Source of the DNA: Betaproteobacteria bacterium
GTDB lineage: Bacteria > Pseudomonadota > Gammaproteobacteria > Burkholderiales > Usitatibacteraceae
DNA length: 39,538 nucleotides
Direction: 5' to 3'
NCBI GenBank assembly: GCA_019449455.1
Contig: JAGRPO010000040.1
Span: 1-39,538, forward strand
The position numbers and the translations under genes were made by a program. Below, in pieces: positions 13,534 through 22,770 of this stretch. The notes beneath the pieces are model-generated. The model searched no databases and was not told the DNA's origin. It saw only the letters and a program-made list of their open reading frames with translations. The first letter of the stretch is position 1. Every line of letters starts with the position of its first letter.

Positions 13534-15969
13534 TCAGGATCCGGCAGCGGAACCCGTCGCGGGCACCGCACCGCCACTGGTGCCGGTCGCCGGCACAGCG
13601 CCGCCGGCGGAGCCCGTCCCCGGCGCAGCGCCGCCCGCAGCGCCGGCCGCCGACGCCCCCCCGCCCGCGCCCGCCGCGGCGACCTCGGCCTCCGGCACGA
13701 AGCCGTGGTGCCCGAACTGCCACATCAGGAAGGCGTAGATGTCGGCCAGCTCCTCGTCGCGCTGCGTGCGGGTGGCGCCCCGGCCGTGCCCGCCCTGCCA
13801 CTCGACGCGCATGAGGACCGGCTTGCCGCTCGTGGAGGCGGCCTGGAGGCGCGCGGCCATCTTGGCGGCCTGCCAGGGATCGACGCGCGGGTCGTTCATG
13901 CCCGTGGTGAGGAGGACGGCGGGATACGGCGTGCCGTCCTTCACCTGGTGGTAGGCGGACATCGTGCGCAGCGCCGCGAACCCCTCGGGCGTGGCGACCG
14001 AGCCGAACTCCGGGATGTTGGCCGGCCCGTTGGGCGCGAATTCGAAGCGCAGCATGTCGAGCACCGCCACGCGCGGCACGACGGCGGCGAAGAGTTCCGG
14101 GCGGCGCACCATCGCGCCGGCCGACGGAATGCCGCCGGCGCTCGTCCCCTGGATCGCGAGCCGCCTCGGGCTCGTGAAGCCGAACTTGATGAGGAATTCC
14201 GCGCACGCGACGAAGTCGAGGATCGTGTTCTCCTTCGTCGCCTTCTGGCCCGCGCGGTGCCAGGCCTCGCCGTACTCGCCGCCGCCGCGGACGTGCGCGA
14301 AGGCGATGATGCCGCCGTGCTCGAGCCACGCGAGGCGGGTCGCGTCGAAGACGGGCACCTGCGAGATGCCATAGGCGCCATAGCCGATGAGGAGCGTCGG
14401 GTTGTCGGCCGTGAGCATCGTCGACTTCTTGTAGAGGAGCGTCACCGGCACCTTGGTGCCGTCGCGGCTGGGCGCGTACAGGCGCACCTCGTCGATCGCG
14501 GAGAAGTCCGCCTTCGGCGCCGGCTGCAGCCCCGTATTGCGCAGGTTCCCGGTCTTCGCCTCCACCGTGATCACCGCGGGCGGCTCGATGAAGCCCTGGA
14601 GGTACAGCACGGCCCCGGGCCGGCGCGGGTGCGTGAGCATCTGCGTGATGGCCACGTCGAACGCGGTCTTCACGAACTCCGGCGTGCGCGAGGCCCCGAA
14701 GCCCAGGTTCAGCCGTTCCAGCCGCTCGAGGCCTCCCACCGTGGATCTCAGGTAGAGCGCGTCGGCCGCGAGCGCCATGCCGAGAATGACCGCCTCGCCC
14801 TCCGGAACCGCCACGCGCGGGCGCGAGAGGCCGTCCTTGCCCGCCTTCACCACCAGCACCTTGTTGAGGGGAGCGTCCTTGTGGGTGAGGAGGTAGAGGT
14901 CGTCCTTCCAGGCCTCGATGGCGGTCACGCCGTCCTCGAAGCCGATGATCTTCGTCCAGCGCGGAAGCCCCTTCGCGAGCTCCCTCACCGGCGTCATGTG
15001 GACCGAGATCTCGCGCCGGACGCCATGGCGCACGACTGCGTAGGCGTGCGTCGAATCCTCGGGGACCACGAGCGAGGGGTAGACGAACTCCGGCACGTCG
15101 CGCGCGCCGCCGACGCCCGAGGCGAACACGATCTCGTCCTGGGCGGCCGGACGGCCGATCACGTGGCGGTAGAGGCGGATGCCCGCGTAGCGATGCGCGG
15201 AGTCCGCGGGCCCTCCCTCGGGGATGCGCGCGTAGTAGAACGCACGGCCGTCGTGGTGCCACGATAGCCCGGTGTTGAAGCGGGCCCGGTCGATGGCCAC
15301 GCCGGTGTCGCGCGCGTCGCGCACCTCCAGCACGCGCAGGGTCGCGTCTTCCGTGCCGCCCAGGGAAACGCCGTAGGCCACGAGCGCGCCGTCGGGCGAG
15401 GGCCGGTACCAGTTGATCGCGGCCCGCGCCGCCTGCGTCGAAAACCGCGCGGGATCCACCAGCACGCGCTCGGCGCCGGCGAACCCGTCGCGCACGCACA
15501 GCACGGGCGTATCCTGCCCCGGGGCGAGCTTCAGGTAGAACACCTTCCCGTTGGCGAGCGCGAGATTGCGCACGGTCACCTGCGCGGCGGAAAGCTCGCG
15601 GATGCGCTCCACGAGCGCCGCGCGGCCCGGAATGCGCGCCAGCTCCTTGCGCGCCCGCTCGTCCTGCTCGCGGAAGAACGCCTGCGAATCGGGCGACTTC
15701 GCTTCCTCCAGCCAGCGGTAGGGATCGACCACTTCCACGCCGTGCAGCGTCTCGCGCACCTCGCGCACCGGCGCCAAGGGACGCGCGACCGCGGTCGCCA
15801 TCGCGGCTGCGGGAGCCGACGGCGGCCCGGCAGGCGCGGCCGGTGGCCCGGCAGGCGTTGCCGGCGGCTCGGCGGCCGTTGCCGGCGGCTCGGCGGGCGT
15901 TGCCGGCGGCTCGGCAAGCGCCGCCAGCGGCAGGACGAAGGCGAGGAGGAATGCGCGGGCGCGTCTCAT
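13534..15969 (-). CDS. Secreted prolyl oligopeptidase family serine peptidase
   Basis: An 811-residue S9-family peptidase. A signal peptide (about 1-18, ending LAALA) is followed by a Pro/Ala linker of EPPATPA-like units to about residue 56. The beta-propeller domain starts with HGVEVVDPYRWLEEAKSPDSQAFF, a hallmark of prolyl oligopeptidase. The catalytic domain shows Ser610 in GTSAGG, Asp693 in NDPRVDP and His728 in GGHG, so it should be active. The C-terminal 35-40 residues are another Gly/Ala/Thr/Pro repeat tail. Such enzymes cut short proline-containing peptides. The start lies 94 bases after the AsmA-like gene on the same strand. Confidence 0.92.
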   Translation of the reverse strand: MRRARAFLLAFVLPLAALAEPPATPAEPPATAAEPPATPAGPPAAPAGPPSAPAAAMATAVARPLAPVREVRETLHGVEVVDPYRWLEEAKSPDSQAFFREQDERARKELARIPGRAALVERIRELSAAQVTVRNLALANGKVFYLKLAPGQDTPVLCVRDGFAGAERVLVDPARFSTQAARAAINWYRPSPDGALVAYGVSLGGTEDATLRVLEVRDARDTGVAIDRARFNTGLSWHHDGRAFYYARIPEGGPADSAHRYAGIRLYRHVIGRPAAQDEIVFASGVGGARDVPEFVYPSLVVPEDSTHAYAVVRHGVRREISVHMTPVRELAKGLPRWTKIIGFEDGVTAIEAWKDDLYLLTHKDAPLNKVLVVKAGKDGLSRPRVAVPEGEAVILGMALAADALYLRSTVGGLERLERLNLGFGASRTPEFVKTAFDVAITQMLTHPRRPGAVLYLQGFIEPPAVITVEAKTGNLRNTGLQPAPKADFSAIDEVRLYAPSRDGTKVPVTLLYKKSTMLTADNPTLLIGYGAYGISQVPVFDATRLAWLEHGGIIAFAHVRGGGEYGEAWHRAGQKATKENTILDFVACAEFLIKFGFTSPRRLAIQGTSAGGIPSAGAMVRRPELFAAVVPRVAVLDMLRFEFAPNGPANIPEFGSVATPEGFAALRTMSAYHQVKDGTPYPAVLLTTGMNDPRVDPWQAAKMAARLQAASTSGKPVLMRVEWQGGHGRGATRTQRDEELADIYAFLMWQFGHHGFVPEAEVAAAGAGGGASAAGAAGGAAPGTGSAGGAVPATGTSGGAVPATGSAAGS
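13537..13647 (-). repeat. Low-complexity repeat encoding the peptidase C-terminal tail
   Basis: GC-rich imperfect repeats encode units of the form G-G-A-V-P-A-T-G-S/T. They lie beyond the catalytic domain of the prolyl oligopeptidase. Confidence 0.75.
15802..15912 (-). repeat. Low-complexity repeat encoding the peptidase N-terminal linker
   Basis: Seven-codon units on the coding strand encode EPPATPA, EPPATAA, EPPATPA, GPPAAPA and GPPSAPA, directly after the signal peptide of the prolyl oligopeptidase. Confidence 0.8.
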
Positions 15970-16063
15970 CGGGGCGAGTGGTCGATCCCGGCGGCGAGTT
16001 GCAGCGCGGGGCCGGCGGTTGCCGCCCGCGGCCCCGCCGGCCGGTGCGGGGGTCGACTCGCGG

Positions 16064-19051
16064 TCAACCGCCGCGACGCATGATGGGCTTCGCCACCGAC
16101 CCGGAGACGGCGAACACGCCGCGATCCTGGGCGACGGTGGCGCGGATCTCCACCGTGACCCGGCCCGAGAGGGCGCCGTTGGCGCCGATGTCGATGTTGC
16201 CGCCACCGCGCAGCACGCCGCCCTGCAGGACGAGGTTGCGGTAGGCGGCGCGCCCGTCGCCCGTGCCGAACTCGCCGGAGAGCTCGGCGAATTTCGTCAC
16301 GCCCGCGCGGCCGGCCGCGTCAGGCGACTGCATGACCGCCACGAGGTCGATGTTCGAGACGGATCCGTCGGTGAGGCGGAACTTGCCCTGCACGCGCGGC
16401 GCCTCGAAGAGGGTGGCGAGCGCCGCCGATTCGGCGGCCACCGCGAAGTTGCCCTCGACCTTGCCGGTCACGGCGATGTCGCGCGTGAACGCGCCCACCA
16501 GCTGGTCCGCGCGCACGCGGGCGAGGGAGAGGTCCGAAGCGAGCGTCACCGTCGGGCCCCAGCTCACCTTGAGCGTGCCGTTCACCTTGCCCTCGAGCAC
16601 GTCGGCCTCGAATTCCGAGAAGGTGATGTCCTTGGCCGTGAGCACCCCCTTGGCCGACACGTCGCTCACCGGCACCGCGGCGCCCATGGGAAGCTCCCAG
16701 TGGCGGGCGCTGAACGTCACCTCGTAGTCGGCCTCGCGCGGGACGATATTCGCCGTCCAGACACCCGCGCCCGCGAGGTTCGCGCTCCTGAACGCGCCAT
16801 CCCGCCTGAAGCTGATCGTGGCGTCGAACGGCTTGATCTCGGGTTTCACGTCCAGCTTGACGTTCTTCAGGCGCACGACCTCGATTTCCGCCGCGTTCTT
16901 CTTGCCTTCGGTCTCGCCCCACGAGAGGATGCGCCGGGGCGCGTCGCCCATGATGGAGACGTTGTCGAGCTCGAGCAGGTTCACCACCACGCGGTCGCCC
17001 AGGAGCGCGGGTATGTCGACGAAGAGCCGGCCGTGCGTCGCCTTCGCGTCGAGCGCCTTGCCGACCGTGAAGCCCTCGATCTTCAGGTGCGGCGAGGGGA
17101 TCAGCGAGAACTTGAGGCTCGAGATCGACACCTCGTCGTGCATCCAGCCGCCGATGCCCCTCTCGATCTTGTTGGCGTACCCGCGCAGCGGCACCACGTG
17201 CAGCAGGACCACGCCGATCACCGCGAGCGCGGCAACGCCAACCACGGAGTTCCGAACCCAGTTCACCTTCCGCCGCGGGCGGCGCTTGACGGGAGCGGCG
17301 GCCGCCTCGGCATCGGGCTCGACCTTCGTGCGCAGCACCTCGGCGATCTCGCGCGCCTTCCTTTCCTGCTCGGTGCGGATGCGGGCCTCCTCGTCGAGCT
17401 CCGCCTGCTCCTTGGCCTTCATGTACGCCTTGGCCTGCGCCTTGCCCTCCAGCTCGGCGCGGCGGGTCATGTCGCCCTCGATCTCGGCCTTCACCTTCTC
17501 GCGGGTCGTCTCCTCGACCGTCTCGCGGGCCCTGGCCTCGATGCGGGCCCGCTTCTCGGCCTCCTCGCGCCCCCTGCGCTCGGTGTCGATCTTCGCGGCC
17601 AGATCCTTCTCGCTGCGCTCGCGCTCCTCGGCCTCGACCATCGCGCGCGCCTCGGCCTCGATCTTCGCCTTGCGCTCGACGTCCAGGCGGGCCGCCGCCT
17701 CGACGCGGTCGCGCGCGGCCGCTTCCACTTCCTCGCGGGCGCGCGCCTCCAGGCGGCGCAGCCGGCGAGTCTCTTCCTCCGCCTTCTCGCGGGCGACGGA
17801 TTCGGCGGCCGCCCTCGCCTCCGCCTCGGCGCGAAGCTTCGCCTCCTGGTCGGCGCGCTCCCTGGCGGCGCGCTCGGCCTGGATGCGCACTTCCATCTCG
17901 GCCTTCTGCAGGACATCGCGCTCCTCGCGCAGCCGCTCCTCCAGCTCGGCCTTCGCGGCGAGGCGCGCCTCCGCCATGATCTGCGCCTGGATCTCGGAGC
18001 GGGCCTTCTCCTCGATCTCGTCGCGCAGCAGCGCTTCCATCTCGCCGCGGATGCGCGCCTCGATCTCCTCCTTGAGGCGGGCCTTGAGCTCCTGCTCGGA
18101 GGCCACCGCTTCCTGGGCCTGGCGCCGCGCGGCCGCCTCCGCCTCGGCGCGCGCCTTGGCGAGCGCCTGGGCCTCGGCTTCGGCGCGCGTACGCGCTTCG
18201 GTGAGCGCGCGGGCCTCCGACTCGGCCTTCGCCCGCAACTCGGCCATGCGCTGCGACTCGGCCTCTTCCTTGGCCCTCTCCGCGGCCGCGGCGCGCGCCA
18301 CCTGCTCGGCGACCGCGCGCTTCTTCGCCTCCTCCTCCCGCACCCGCGCCTCGAGCTCGGCGCGCGCGCGGGCATCGGCCTCCGCCTGCGCCTTCGCCCT
18401 CAACTGCGCCAGGTTGCGGCTTTCATGCTCCTCCTTCGCCTTGTTCTCGGCGGCGAGCCTCGCCTGCTGGTCGGCCACGGCCTTGCGGCGCGCTTCTTCC
18501 TCGCGCATCTTCGTTTCGAGTTCGGCCTTGGCGCGATCGGCGGCTTCCCGGGCGCGGCGTGCCTGCTCCATCGCGCGCATCTCGGCCTCGGCCTTCGCCT
18601 TCGCGTCCGCTTCCGCGGTGGCGCGCGCCTCGGCCTGGTGCCTGGCGTTTTCGCGCGCGGCGACTTGCGCGCTCGCGCGGGCCTTCTTCTCGGCCTCGGC
18701 CTTCTCCTGCTGGCGCGAGAGCTCGCCGATGTCCAGGGCCGCCGCCGCGACCACGCGCTGCGTGGCCCCCGGAAGCTTTCCGGGCGCGGTGAAGTCGAAG
18801 TCGTCCTCGCCGAAGGGGTCGGGCTCCTTGCGCGTCTCGAAAATGCGCGCGAACCCGTCCTTGATGAGGGTGTTCATCGCCTTCTCGAGCTGGATCTTGT
18901 CGAGCTCGGCCCTGTCCATGATCTGCGCGAACGTGGACTTGCCGTCGACGAGCTTGAGGACCTTCATCAGGTCCTTCGACAGGGACGCCGAGCGCTGGTT
19001 GACCTGCGTGATGCCCTTCGCGGTCTTGGTGAAGACGGTGGTGTTGTCCAT
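16064..19051 (-). CDS. Trans-envelope protein: winged-helix-like head, long coiled coil, one membrane helix, AsmA-like periplasmic domain
   Basis: A 995-residue protein, starting MDNTTVFTKTAKG at 19051. Residues 1-75 look like a small winged-helix module, with LSKDLMKVLKLVDGKSTFAQI followed by LEKAMNTLIKDGFARI. About 105-575 is an unbroken Ala/Glu/Arg/Lys-rich stretch with almost no Pro or Gly, strongly predicted by eye to be coiled coil. About 600-622 (SVVGVAALAVIGVVLLHVV) is one membrane helix after a basic PVKRRPRRK stop-transfer segment. Residues 623-995 have AsmA-type features: LKIEGFTVG, LLELDNVSI, and beta-rich repeats ending FAVSGSVAKPIMRRGG. By the positive-inside rule the coil is cytoplasmic and the AsmA part periplasmic. 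AsmA-like proteins are linked to lipid transport and outer-membrane assembly. Its specific role is unknown. Confidence 0.8.
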   Translation of the reverse strand: MDNTTVFTKTAKGITQVNQRSASLSKDLMKVLKLVDGKSTFAQIMDRAELDKIQLEKAMNTLIKDGFARIFETRKEPDPFGEDDFDFTAPGKLPGATQRVVAAAALDIGELSRQQEKAEAEKKARASAQVAARENARHQAEARATAEADAKAKAEAEMRAMEQARRAREAADRAKAELETKMREEEARRKAVADQQARLAAENKAKEEHESRNLAQLRAKAQAEADARARAELEARVREEEAKKRAVAEQVARAAAAERAKEEAESQRMAELRAKAESEARALTEARTRAEAEAQALAKARAEAEAAARRQAQEAVASEQELKARLKEEIEARIRGEMEALLRDEIEEKARSEIQAQIMAEARLAAKAELEERLREERDVLQKAEMEVRIQAERAARERADQEAKLRAEAEARAAAESVAREKAEEETRRLRRLEARAREEVEAAARDRVEAAARLDVERKAKIEAEARAMVEAEERERSEKDLAAKIDTERRGREEAEKRARIEARARETVEETTREKVKAEIEGDMTRRAELEGKAQAKAYMKAKEQAELDEEARIRTEQERKAREIAEVLRTKVEPDAEAAAAPVKRRPRRKVNWVRNSVVGVAALAVIGVVLLHVVPLRGYANKIERGIGGWMHDEVSISSLKFSLIPSPHLKIEGFTVGKALDAKATHGRLFVDIPALLGDRVVVNLLELDNVSIMGDAPRRILSWGETEGKKNAAEIEVVRLKNVKLDVKPEIKPFDATISFRRDGAFRSANLAGAGVWTANIVPREADYEVTFSARHWELPMGAAVPVSDVSAKGVLTAKDITFSEFEADVLEGKVNGTLKVSWGPTVTLASDLSLARVRADQLVGAFTRDIAVTGKVEGNFAVAAESAALATLFEAPRVQGKFRLTDGSVSNIDLVAVMQSPDAAGRAGVTKFAELSGEFGTGDGRAAYRNLVLQGGVLRGGGNIDIGANGALSGRVTVEIRATVAQDRGVFAVSGSVAKPIMRRGG

Positions 19052-19276
19052 CCGATGTTCCCGGGGAGAATTCTTCTTCGGTGGCGAAAGGCGTCTGGCA
19101 GGCGCGGAAACGGTGCCCAAGAGGTCAGGCTGCCGGGTTTCCCGCGCGAGCAAGGATGTCGGAGGCAATAATGGCATGAATTCAGGGTGTTGGAAATTGC
19201 CGACTGCCGGACGCGGCCGCCGCGGGCGCGGGCTGGAAAGAATTCGTTACAAGGAACGCTGTCCTCCGCGAGGCGG

Positions 19277-19293
19277 TCCCATGCGTTATGGGA
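19277..19293. promoter_or_regulatory. Inverted repeat upstream of the FecR/DUF6600 gene
   Basis: TCCCAT (19277-19282) and ATGGGA (19288-19293) flank GCGTT in the 290-base divergent region between the AsmA-like and FecR genes. It could be an operator. I see no convincing -35/-10 pair in this region. Confidence 0.3.
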
Positions 19294-19341
19294 TCATTGA
19301 ACCGGCCGTTCGCCGGCGATCGACGCGAAAGAAGGCTCGAT

Positions 19342-21237
19342 ATGAATCGATTGGCCGCAGTCCTGATGACCGTTGCCGTGGTTCCCCTCCTGGCATGGGC
19401 GGATCCGCCAGGCCGCGTGGCACGGCTCTCGCTAGTCGAGGGCCAGGCCGCGGTGTTCGCCGATCCCGAGCAAGGCTGGGAAGGCGCGCGCGTCAACACG
19501 AGCCTCACCAGCGAGAACTCCGTCTGGACCGAGCCCGGCGCGCGCGCCGAGCTTCGCTTCGGCTCCGCCGCCCTGCGGCTGGGCGAGACGACGCAGCTCG
19601 ACATCCTCCGGCTCGACGACGAGACGTTCCGCGCCCACGTCGCGCGCGGTTCGCTCGCGGTGCGCGTCCGCGACATGGGCAGGAATGAATCGTGGTACGT
19701 CACGACGCCGGAGGCGCGATTCCAGCTGCGCGGCAACGGGCGCTACCGGATCGAAACCGATCTCGAGCTCGGCCAATCGCGGCTGACCGTCTTCTCCGGC
19801 ACCGCGCGCCTCGAGGCCGCGGGCGGCTCCATCAACATCGACACCAGCCGCAGCGTCCGCGTGACCGGCGGCGAGCGCCCGAGATACGAGTTCGAGCCGG
19901 CCGTCTCGACAGACCTCGACGAATGGGCGCTCGCACGCGACCAGCGGCTCGAGGAACGCGAGGCGGCACGCTACGTGCCGCAGGAGATGACGGGCTGGGA
20001 AGACCTGGACGACTACGGGGTCTGGCGCAACGAGGCCGAATACGGCGTGGTGTGGTACCCGACCCGCGTCGAAGCCGGCTGGGTCCCGTACCGGTACGGC
20101 CGCTGGACCTGGGTGCGCCCATGGGGCTGGACCTGGGTCGACGACGCCCCGTGGGGCTACGCGCCGTTCCACTACGGCCGCTGGGTATACGTCGGCAACC
20201 GCTGGGGCTGGTATCCCGGCCAGTACACCTCGCGGCCGGTCTGGGCGCCGGCCCTCGTCGGGTGGGTCGGCGGATCGGGCTGGAACATCTCCATCTCGAC
20301 GGGTCTCACCGACGTCATGGGCTGGTATCCGCTCTCGCCCTTCGACCGCTACGAACCCTGGTACGCGGCCAACGTCACCTACGTGAACCGCGTGAACCAC
20401 ATCGTGATTCCTCCCCGCCGGGACCGCGACGGCCGCCGGGATGATCGTCGCGGCGACCGCGACGGCCGTCGTGATGGCCGCCACGACAACCGCGACCGCG
20501 GCGCCACCGTGATGCCCCGCGAGCACTTCGGCTCCCGCCGGCCGGTGCAGAACTTCGTAGCGCCCGTCGCGGGCGAGGTCGTCGCCCGGCAACCGCTCGT
20601 TTCCGGCTCCTCGGTCCTGCCGTCGCGCAGCGAATGGCGCATGCGCACGAAACCCGCGGACGCCACGCCGCTTCCGACCGCGCCCCGGGCACCCGTGCGC
20701 GGCGAACCCGCCGCAAGCCCGCGGCCGTCGTCGCCTGCCGCTCCCGCACCCCGCGCACCGGCGACTCAGCCTGCAGTGATCACGCCCCCGGCGCCCGCCG
20801 TGCCGTCGTCGCGCTTCGCGCGCCCGGCACCGGCCGAGCCGGCACCGCGCGTGAAGCCAGCCGAGCCGGCCGTCCAGCCGTCGCGGCCAGGCACCGTCAC
20901 GCGCCCTGCCGCGCCAGCGGAACCGGCGACGCGAGCGAAGCCTCCCGAAGCACGAGGCACCGAGTCGCGGGCACCGCGAGCCGTGGAACGGTCAGCCCCC
21001 GCCCAGCCGCAACCCGTCGTCCGGCCGGCGCCCGTGCCAACGCAACCCGCCGCCAGGACGGCGCCCGTCCAATCGCAACCCGCCGCCAGGACGGCGCCCG
21101 TCCAATCGCAACCTGCCGTCAGGCCCGCGCCCGTGCAATCGCAACCGGTCGCGAAGCCCGCGCCAGCCCAGGAGAGGCCGGCGGCGAGAGGCGCACCCAC
21201 GGTCGAGAAGCCCGGCAAGACCGACGACGCCCGGTAG
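19342..21237 (+). CDS. FecR-domain / DUF6600 secreted protein with Pro-rich tail
   Basis: A 631-residue exported protein. The signal peptide is about residues 1-20 (ending PLLAWA). About 25-150 is a FecR-like domain, with VARLSLVEGQAAVF, then ARAELRFGSAALRLGETTQL and FRLRG-like beta repeats. About 190-320 is a Trp/Tyr-rich region (VWYPTRVEAGWVPYRYGRW, then WGWTWVDDAPWGYAPFHYG), the DUF6600 signature. Then comes an Arg/Asp-rich RDRDGRRDDRRGDRDGR stretch and a 230-residue Pro/Ala tail with PVQSQP repeats. The start at 19342 gives the signal peptide. There is no FecI or TonB receptor nearby, so this is not a classical FecR signalling protein. Confidence 0.82.
   Translation: MNRLAAVLMTVAVVPLLAWADPPGRVARLSLVEGQAAVFADPEQGWEGARVNTSLTSENSVWTEPGARAELRFGSAALRLGETTQLDILRLDDETFRAHVARGSLAVRVRDMGRNESWYVTTPEARFQLRGNGRYRIETDLELGQSRLTVFSGTARLEAAGGSINIDTSRSVRVTGGERPRYEFEPAVSTDLDEWALARDQRLEEREAARYVPQEMTGWEDLDDYGVWRNEAEYGVVWYPTRVEAGWVPYRYGRWTWVRPWGWTWVDDAPWGYAPFHYGRWVYVGNRWGWYPGQYTSRPVWAPALVGWVGGSGWNISISTGLTDVMGWYPLSPFDRYEPWYAANVTYVNRVNHIVIPPRRDRDGRRDDRRGDRDGRRDGRHDNRDRGATVMPREHFGSRRPVQNFVAPVAGEVVARQPLVSGSSVLPSRSEWRMRTKPADATPLPTAPRAPVRGEPAASPRPSSPAAPAPRAPATQPAVITPPAPAVPSSRFARPAPAEPAPRVKPAEPAVQPSRPGTVTRPAAPAEPATRAKPPEARGTESRAPRAVERSAPAQPQPVVRPAPVPTQPAARTAPVQSQPAARTAPVQSQPAVRPAPVQSQPVAKPAPAQERPAARGAPTVEKPGKTDDAR
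21041..21160 (+). repeat. 33-base tandem repeat in the Pro-rich tail
   Basis: Two nearly exact 33-base copies start at 21041 and 21074, and diverged copies follow to about 21160. Each encodes QPAARTAPVQS or a variant. Confidence 0.8.
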
Positions 21238-21283
21238 CGCCGGGCCGGGCTGGCCGCCGGCGCGGGGATGATAATCTCCGCGC

Positions 21284-22492
21284 ATGCAGACCACCCGCCC
21301 GTTCTGGGCGCTCGCCATCGCGGGCGCGGCCATCCTCGCCGTCACCATGGGGATCCGCCAGTCGCTCGGGCTCTTCGTCTCGCCGATCAACACGTCCACG
21401 GGACTGGGCATCGTCACGGTGAGCTTCGCGCTCGCCGTGGGCCAGTTCGTGTGGGGTGCCGCCCAGCCGGTCTTCGGTGCGATCGCCGACCGCGTGGGGC
21501 CCGTGCGCGTGATGGTGGCGGGCGCGCTCCTGCTGGCCGCGGGACTCGCGATCACCCCGTTCATGGGCTCCAGCCTCGGCCTCGTCGTCTTCCTGGGCGT
21601 CGTGGCGGCCGCGGGCGCCGGCGCCGGCAGCTTCTCGATCCTCATCGGCGCGGCCGCCAACCGCATCGAGCCGCAGCGCCGCGCCTTCGCCTCGGGCTTC
21701 ATCAACGCGGGCGGCTCCTTCGGCCAGTTCGTGTTCGCGCCGCTTTCACAGGCGCTCATCGCCGCCATCGGCTGGGTCGCCGCGCTCTGGGCGCTCGCCG
21801 CCGCCGCGCTCGCCACGATTCCCATGACCGCCGCGTTTCGCGAGCGGCGCGGCGAACCCGCCCACGGCCACACCGCCCCCGGGCTCACCCTGCGCGGCCA
21901 GATCGCGGAGGCTTCCCGGAACCCGAGCTACTGGTGCCTGCACGCGGGGTTCTTCACCTGCGGCTTCCATATCGCGTTCCTCGTGACGCACCTGCCCGGA
22001 GAGGTGGACCTCTGCGGCCTGCCGGCTTCGGTGTCCGCGCTTTCGCTCGCGATCATCGGACTGGCCAACATCGCCGGCAGCCTCGGCGCGGGGTGGCTCG
22101 GCCAGACCTACCGGATGAAGTGGCTCCTGTTCTGGATATACGGCGCGCGCGCGATCGCGGTGGGCATCTATCTCGTCCTGCCCAGGACGCCGGCGACTTT
22201 CTACGCGTTCGCGGCCGTGCTGGGACTCACCTGGCTCGCGACCGTGCCGCCCACCGCGGGACTCGTGGGGAAGCTCTTCGGCACCCGCTTTCTCGCCACG
22301 CTCTTCGGGTTGACGCTGCTGTCGCACCAGATCGGCGGCTTCTTCGGCGCGTGGCTGGGCGGCCTCGCCATCCAGCACACGGGAAGCTACGACTGGATGT
22401 GGTACGCCGACATCGCGCTCGCGGCGACGGCGGCGCTGGTCAACGTTCCGATCCGCGAGGCGGTTCCGCAGCCGGTTCCGAAGGCGGCCTAG
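21284..22492 (+). CDS. MFS transporter
   Basis: A 402-residue major facilitator with about 12 hydrophobic segments. GAIADRVGPVRVMVAG is the loop 2-3 motif A (G-x-x-x-D-R-x-G-x-R), GIRQSLGLFVSPI is typical of the first helix in the OFA/monocarboxylate-related group, and FASGFINAGGSFGQFVFAP is helix 5. A GATAAT box lies 8 bases before the ATG with no Shine-Dalgarno sequence between. The transported substrate is unknown; organic-acid or drug efflux are both plausible. It stands alone between the FecR gene and the convergent KTSC gene. Confidence 0.88.
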   Translation: MQTTRPFWALAIAGAAILAVTMGIRQSLGLFVSPINTSTGLGIVTVSFALAVGQFVWGAAQPVFGAIADRVGPVRVMVAGALLLAAGLAITPFMGSSLGLVVFLGVVAAAGAGAGSFSILIGAAANRIEPQRRAFASGFINAGGSFGQFVFAPLSQALIAAIGWVAALWALAAAALATIPMTAAFRERRGEPAHGHTAPGLTLRGQIAEASRNPSYWCLHAGFFTCGFHIAFLVTHLPGEVDLCGLPASVSALSLAIIGLANIAGSLGAGWLGQTYRMKWLLFWIYGARAIAVGIYLVLPRTPATFYAFAAVLGLTWLATVPPTAGLVGKLFGTRFLATLFGLTLLSHQIGGFFGAWLGGLAIQHTGSYDWMWYADIALAATAALVNVPIREAVPQPVPKAA

Positions 22493-22502
22493 GCGCGCGC
22501 GC

Positions 22503-22712
22503 CTAGCGCAGCTTCCGGCCGGTGAACTCGTCCTCGATCGATTCGCGGTAGTAGCTCGCGGGCGACGGCGAGGTCATGAGGCGCCGGTACACCTCCGGGG
22601 AGACGTTCGCGTACTCGTAGGCGCCCGATGTCGTCTCCACGACGAGCTTGCGGCTGCGCTCGTCGTAACCCGCGGCCCTGAGCCCGGTGGCGCTCAAGCG
22701 CTTCATCTCCAT
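22503..22712 (-). CDS. KTSC-domain protein
   Basis: A 69-residue protein matching the KTSC domain, with YDERSRKLVVETTSGAYEYANV followed by SPEVYRRLMTSPSPASYY. KTSC is named for resemblance to the C-terminal part of some lysyl-tRNA synthetases; its function is not established. GGGAGG lies 6 bases before the ATG at 22712. It is 58 bases downstream of msrA on the same strand, so it may be cotranscribed. Confidence 0.85.
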   Translation of the reverse strand: MEMKRLSATGLRAAGYDERSRKLVVETTSGAYEYANVSPEVYRRLMTSPSPASYYRESIEDEFTGRKLR

Positions 22713-22770
22713 CGCGAACCTCCCTGTCGAACGCGGATCGCCCGCCCGCCGGCGGCGGCGACCCGCAGCA

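Noticed and set aside
16019-19171. Open frame of about 1050 codons on the + strand, Leu/Arg/Gly-rich
   Set aside because: It is the antisense of the GC-rich coiled-coil gene, has no ribosome site and shows no family motif.
19230-19260. GGAAAGAATTCGTTAC and AAGGAAC looked like ECF sigma promoter elements upstream of the FecR gene
   Set aside because: No matching -10 element at the correct spacing, and the sigma at 4844 has no known recognition sequence.
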